Source: Pictodentalium vernedei (lineage: Eukaryota; Mollusca; Scaphopoda; Dentaliida; Dentaliidae). From it: 64,000 bases of DNA. The position numbers were made by a program, and so were the translations under genes. The stretch covers positions 828,222,786 through 828,286,785 of the forward strand of contig CM062297.1 in the NCBI GenBank assembly GCA_031216915.1, written 5' to 3'. Of the stretch, positions 60,573 to 64,000 are shown one piece after another. Within the stretch, counting starts at the first letter, position 1. Each line of letters begins with the position of its first letter. Below the pieces are notes generated by a model. That model was given only the letters and a program-made list of their open reading frames with translations, had not been told where the DNA came from and searched no databases.

Positions 60573-62467
60573 CAAAAATCGATTATTGTTCGTTTCATTT
60601 TGTTGGAAGACTTTCACAAACACTTGGATATGCTATCGAATATAAAATGATCCTTGTTCCAAAAGCGGAAACGATTTGTTCGTCGAAACCAAACAAGGTA
60701 AAATTATTGCAAACGGTCTTCGTAAAATTAATTGTGTCGTGTCGTTATTCTTCCGGTGGTTGCAGGCTAGAGATTGCGAGGAACAGTGCAATGACCTTGA
60801 AAACGTTGCCTTATTATTTCGAAAAACTGGGAATAAACGGCTATATGTTCAGTCTCTTTTAACAACGTTGCAAGATTGGAAGTAAAAAAAAGATACTTAC
60901 TGACCACATACAAACTCTCTCTCTCTCTCTCGATGTACGATTAAATAGAGAGTAATCGTTTCACTGGACTGGTTACGTGAAATAATTCATGAGAAGTGAG
61001 GGACAACGCCGCCCAGGAACAACAAGAGATAAAATACCTTTTTATATTTGAAAGGAAAAAACTCTAGAAACCTGTATCCAATAGCAGGTGCGAAGTACGT
61101 CTCAGGGAAGTTCCTGGACTTGCAACTTGAAATCAGAAAGGTGAAAATAATTTTACACCTGTAGCCTTAAACACAAATTTTCACATAAAATCATGGATTC
61201 AAAGTTGTCTGGTCTGAGCAATGGCGAAGGCTAAAATTGAAAATACTAATTTTACCGCCTTCTACAAACTGTCGCGTGCCCCAAATCTACAAAACTATTG
61301 GCTCTTACAATAACCTATTTGTAACGTCACTGCTTTCTAATTTTCTAATTGGCTAACAATTTTCAAATTTCTCATTGGCTCAAAATGACCAAACAAAAAT
61401 ATGTGAACGTTTCACACAACGTGAAGACAAATGTTTTCCGTTATTCTACGAAACGCGGAAAAACAATATTGGTCTACCACCAAAATTGTGAATACGGCTC
61501 TCCTAACTGATGTAATTTAACTGACATGATAGATATGATGAGAGTTAAAATGGTTAACTTGCCTCTCTAGTTTTTCTACTGTTCTCGTCAACATACAGAT
61601 TTTAGTAATTTGAATGAACGTTCAATGTAGTCTAATATTACTTACTACCCTGAAACTTGCCAATGTTGTGGAAAAAGATGTGGCGTATTGCCACGGATTC
61701 AACCAAGACGGTCTAGTTTAAAAGTCTCCAGGTAATAGGAACCCCAAGCGGGTGAAGACCCGCAAGGGGTTGCACATACCCTGTCAGATAAATGTGTTCC
61801 AGCACAGAATTCTCTATAGCCGCCAATGTGAATTTTTGATTTGGACAGTAAATTTCCGTGAAAAAATCACGTGACTTCCGATGTCGAATTGCCCATTCAG
61901 TTGCAATTGGTCTAACCCCCTCTGGGAATTTTTGGGCTGATAATCAATAATCAAAGAAAAAAGAAAAAAGAGAAATGTCAAATACGTTCGTTTTCTGTTG
62001 TAACCCTATTCGCATCTAAGCTTTGCGTGATATTTACATATCTTCACATCACTCGAATTCTGTCCTTCTGGAGGTTTGTCAATACGCTCAGCTGATAATC
62101 TCGTTATTTCAGATCGAACTCTCCTGATTTCGTTGCAACTTGTCGGCGAATGATAACCTTAATCGGAAAACCGTAGATATAACTGATAATTGTTATATTG
62201 GTCCGATTGTATACAGATATGCATGGACACATTGCTCGGGAAGTACCAAAACGAATAGAAACGCTCGTTTTGAATTATCCAAATGTTACGGGGTTGTAAA
62301 AGTAAGGAAAGACTTGCGTGAGAAAAGTGAAACAACACGGGTTACTTTCGGTCCCGTCAGAAATCAAAACAAAGTAATAATTTGTTACTATCTGGTGTCA
62401 TCTGTATTTGTGAACAATGCTTCGTAGTTTCGAATACTGAAAAATGGAAAAATGGAAAATAATACAA
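60573..62467. other. No secure gene
   Basis: An open stretch at 60,676-60,885 ('RKINCVVSLFFRWLQARDCE', 'YVQSLLTTLQDWK') has protein-like composition, but I recognise no family and it has no ATG context or splice pattern I can support. The (CT)n at 60,919-60,931 is short. Between 60,930 and 62,467 nothing else is recognised apart from 'AACCCCAAGCGGGTGAAGAC' / 'CCGCAAGGGGTT', a small inverted pair (61,740-61,770). Confidence 0.35.
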
Positions 62468-62540
62468 CGCTTTACCCTTAGTTTGCAGATAGACATCGAA
62501 CGCGGAAAATATCTGGACTATCGTCGATAAAATCTTAACC
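62468..62540. repeat. 70-75-bp repeat, copy 2
   Basis: 'CGCTTTACCCTTAGTTTGC', 'ACATCGAACGCGGAAAATAT', 'ATCGTCGATAAAAT'. It ends at the TTAA edge of the next MITE. Confidence 0.7.
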
Positions 62541-62844
62541 CCTTATTCTACGCAGAGGATTTCAAAATTTATTATTTTAAATATCATTTTTTAATTTTTT
62601 TCACAAAATGTCAACAAAAGCATATCATGTGACCCCTCTTTGGAACGAGCTCATCGAGCTCGTTCCAAAGAGGGGTCACATGACATGGTTTTGCTGACAT
62701 TTTTCTAAAACTATTTTTTCAGCTGATTCCAAAGAGGGGTCACATGATATGGTTTTGCTGACATTTTTCGAAAAATATTTTTTCGGCTGCTGAATTTGCA
62801 TATTACTCGGGCGGATGGGGGCCATTCGCTGGGTAAAGGGTTAA
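62535..62844. mobile_element. TTAA palindromic MITE, variant with duplicated core
   Basis: TTAA at both edges. The central palindrome 'CCAAAGAGGGGTCACATGA' family text appears as a full palindrome (62,620-62,700) and then again as a half (62,727-62,775, 'GGTTTTGCTGACATTTTTC'). It diverges from the main family, with CATGTGACCCC instead of TTATGACCCC. Confidence 0.65.
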
Positions 62845-62859
62845 CAAAGATAATATAAA

Positions 62860-63005
62860 GCTTTACCCATAGTTTGCAGATAGACACCGAACGTGGAAAC
62901 TATCTAGACTATCGTCGATAAAAGCTTAACAAAGATAATACAAAGCTTTGCCCATAGTTTGCAAATAGACACCGAACGTGGAAAATATCTGGACTGTCGT
63001 CGATA
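62860..63005. repeat. 70-75-bp repeat, copies 3 and 4 in tandem
   Basis: 'AAGCTTTACCCATAGTTTGC' at 62,860 and 'AAGCTTTGCCCATAGTTTGC' at 62,942, both followed by 'GACACCGAACGTGGAAA'. An open frame starting at 62,959 lies in the second copy and is not supported as a gene. Confidence 0.7.
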
Positions 63006-63382
63006 TTTTCAGGTATTTAACGCCATCGAAAATGGCATGTCATCTTTATTTTGGAACAGGGGGGAGATTTGGCCTGGGGTAAACTCGGCCCAAGGAAGAT
63101 TCGTCCGAAAGAAAAGCAACACATATCAGTTTGGATATTTTGGATATGCTACGATATTCGTTTTTATCCTAAAAAATAATGTGTGTCGAGAAATTATCTC
63201 TGCAGTAATGCACATTCGATGTGTTCTATAGTAATTAGCGTTTCTCATCGTTGACTGAGTTTGAGAATTGCATCCAAACTGTGCTCCAACAATTTGCCCC
63301 AAACCGGTTGCTAATCTAACCCAAACCGTCCTCTGTCAATTTGCCCCAAACCGTCCTCTAGAATAGGAGAGATTCTTATTGA
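63006..63382. other. No gene recognised
   Basis: 'TTTGCCCCAAACCG' occurs three times within 63,290-63,355, a small local repeat. Otherwise it is unique-looking. Confidence 0.4.
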
Positions 63383-63713
63383 GTTATTTATTGGGGTTTA
63401 ACGTCACTTTCAACTGCCGGGGTCACCTCGTGTCTGACAGCTTTACAGGTGGAGGAAACCAGAGAGAACCACCAAGCAATGACAAACGACTGCCAGGCTC
63501 TCTAACATGCAAACTCCACACCAGCTGGGTTCGCATTGGTTGAAGACAAGTGCACCATCGACATGCAGTACGCCTGAGTACACTACACAATGAAACCACT
63601 TGCACAATGGGGATAAAGTGTCTTGCCCAAAGACACAAAGCGGTTGACGCTGGTAGGATGCGATCGAGGACCTTTCGGCTCGCAGTCTGTACCTCTAACT
63701 ACGGAACCCAATT
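63383..63713 (-). mobile_element. tRNA-derived SINE, diverged, minus strand
   Basis: Reads backward through the same order as 42,611: tail 'TTATTGGGGTTTAACGTCAC', 'TGGTTGAAGACAAGTGCACC', 'GTGTCTTGCCCAAAGACACA', and a worn tRNA-like head ending 'GTACCTCTAACTACGGAACC'. Confidence 0.8.
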
Positions 63714-63884
63714 GTTATTGACAAAATAGTAAAGAAGTAATAGAACACAAATTGTTTATTTATTTTTAAATTTTCAACTTCAGTTTATTTTAAATAAATA
63801 AATAAATATTTAAAAAAAACAAGGGGAAAAAATGATCAGGGTCTGAGAAGTGGGATTTTTGTCTCTGGGCACTTTAATCTCTGG
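63714..63884. other. A/T-rich with TTTATTTAT/ATAAATAAAT words
   Basis: 'GTTTATTTATTTTTAAATTT' and 'TTAAATAAATAAATAAATAT' face each other, possibly two SINE or LINE tails meeting. Confidence 0.4.
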
Positions 63885-64000
63885 GATTAGCATTGGTTGA
63901 AGACAAGTGCACCAGGCAGTACGCCTTAGTACACCACACCACCATGCCCCAACGTGAGTAAAGTGTGTTGCCCAATGGCACAACACAGTTGCCGCTGGTG
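63885..64000 (-). mobile_element. tRNA-derived SINE, partial, cut by window edge
   Basis: 'GCATTGGTTGAAGACAAGTG', 'GGCAGTACGCCTTAGTACAC' and 'GTGTGTTGCCCAATGGCACA' match the middle of the SINE on the minus strand. The head lies outside the window. Confidence 0.75.

Noticed and set aside
62112-62301. A possible exon (TTTCAG before, GTAAGG after)
   Set aside because: All three frames have stops or start inside the segment, so no consistent coding exon can be read.

Overview
The window looks like a piece of a metazoan genome, most likely a marine invertebrate; a mollusc or other lophotrochozoan is my best guess, but nothing proves the phylum. The reasons are a single eukaryotic Ras-type gene with a TATA box and poly(A) signal and no bacterial gene order, a dense load of animal-type mobile elements (an I/Nimb-type LINE, tRNA-derived SINEs, a Ty3/gypsy element, a Maverick/Polinton-like virus-derived block), and many short palindromic non-autonomous DNA elements. 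Only one host protein gene is supported.

Layout. 1-2,950: MITE fragments and palindromes. 2,919-4,102: an intronless Ras-family GTPase gene with its own TATA box and AATAAA. 4,640-17,270: a dense bed of MITEs, including TTAA-flanked palindromes and hAT-like ends, and a degenerate ~165-bp tandem repeat (16,205-17,050). 17,534-22,932: a decayed Ty3/gypsy retrotransposon whose pol order is protease, integrase, reverse transcriptase, RNase H (the Gmr1-like order), with one ~1.5-kb LTR at the right end. 22,933-30,633: more MITEs, foldbacks and short tandem duplications. 30,634-36,601: a near full-length LINE with a 12-bp target-site duplication, inserted into a hAT-like MITE. 36,602-47,281: MITEs, SINEs with clean target-site duplications, and a pair of inverted repeats carrying palindromic TTTCGTT/AACGAAA arrays. 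47,790-51,187: a ~335-bp satellite with a 1,036-bp higher-order duplication.

51,188-59,803 is the most unusual region: a virus-derived block of Maverick/Polinton-like genes. It holds a fibre-like gene on the plus strand, then, on the minus strand, a double-jelly-roll type major capsid protein, a retroviral-type integrase, a zinc-ribbon plus parvovirus-type phospholipase A2 protein, a membrane protein and a small Cys/His protein. The last four genes and the start of the capsid gene are present twice, head to tail, separated by a ~720-bp spacer of perfect palindromes and ~107-bp direct repeats. No DNA polymerase B, packaging ATPase or adenoviral-type protease is visible. Several genes carry single stops or frameshifts, while others (the PLA2 protein of copy A, and both copies of the membrane and small proteins) are open end to end. 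A TATA-like motif followed by GAG/GGGAGA recurs upstream of most of these genes.

59,804-64,000: palindromes, TTAA MITEs, a 70-75-bp repeat and two minus-strand SINEs. The mobile elements interlock: the SINE tails resemble the LINE 3' end, a hairpin element sits inside the hAT-like MITE, and a TTAA MITE sits repeatedly at the same place in a larger repeat. Coordinates of repeats were found by eye and may be off by some bases.
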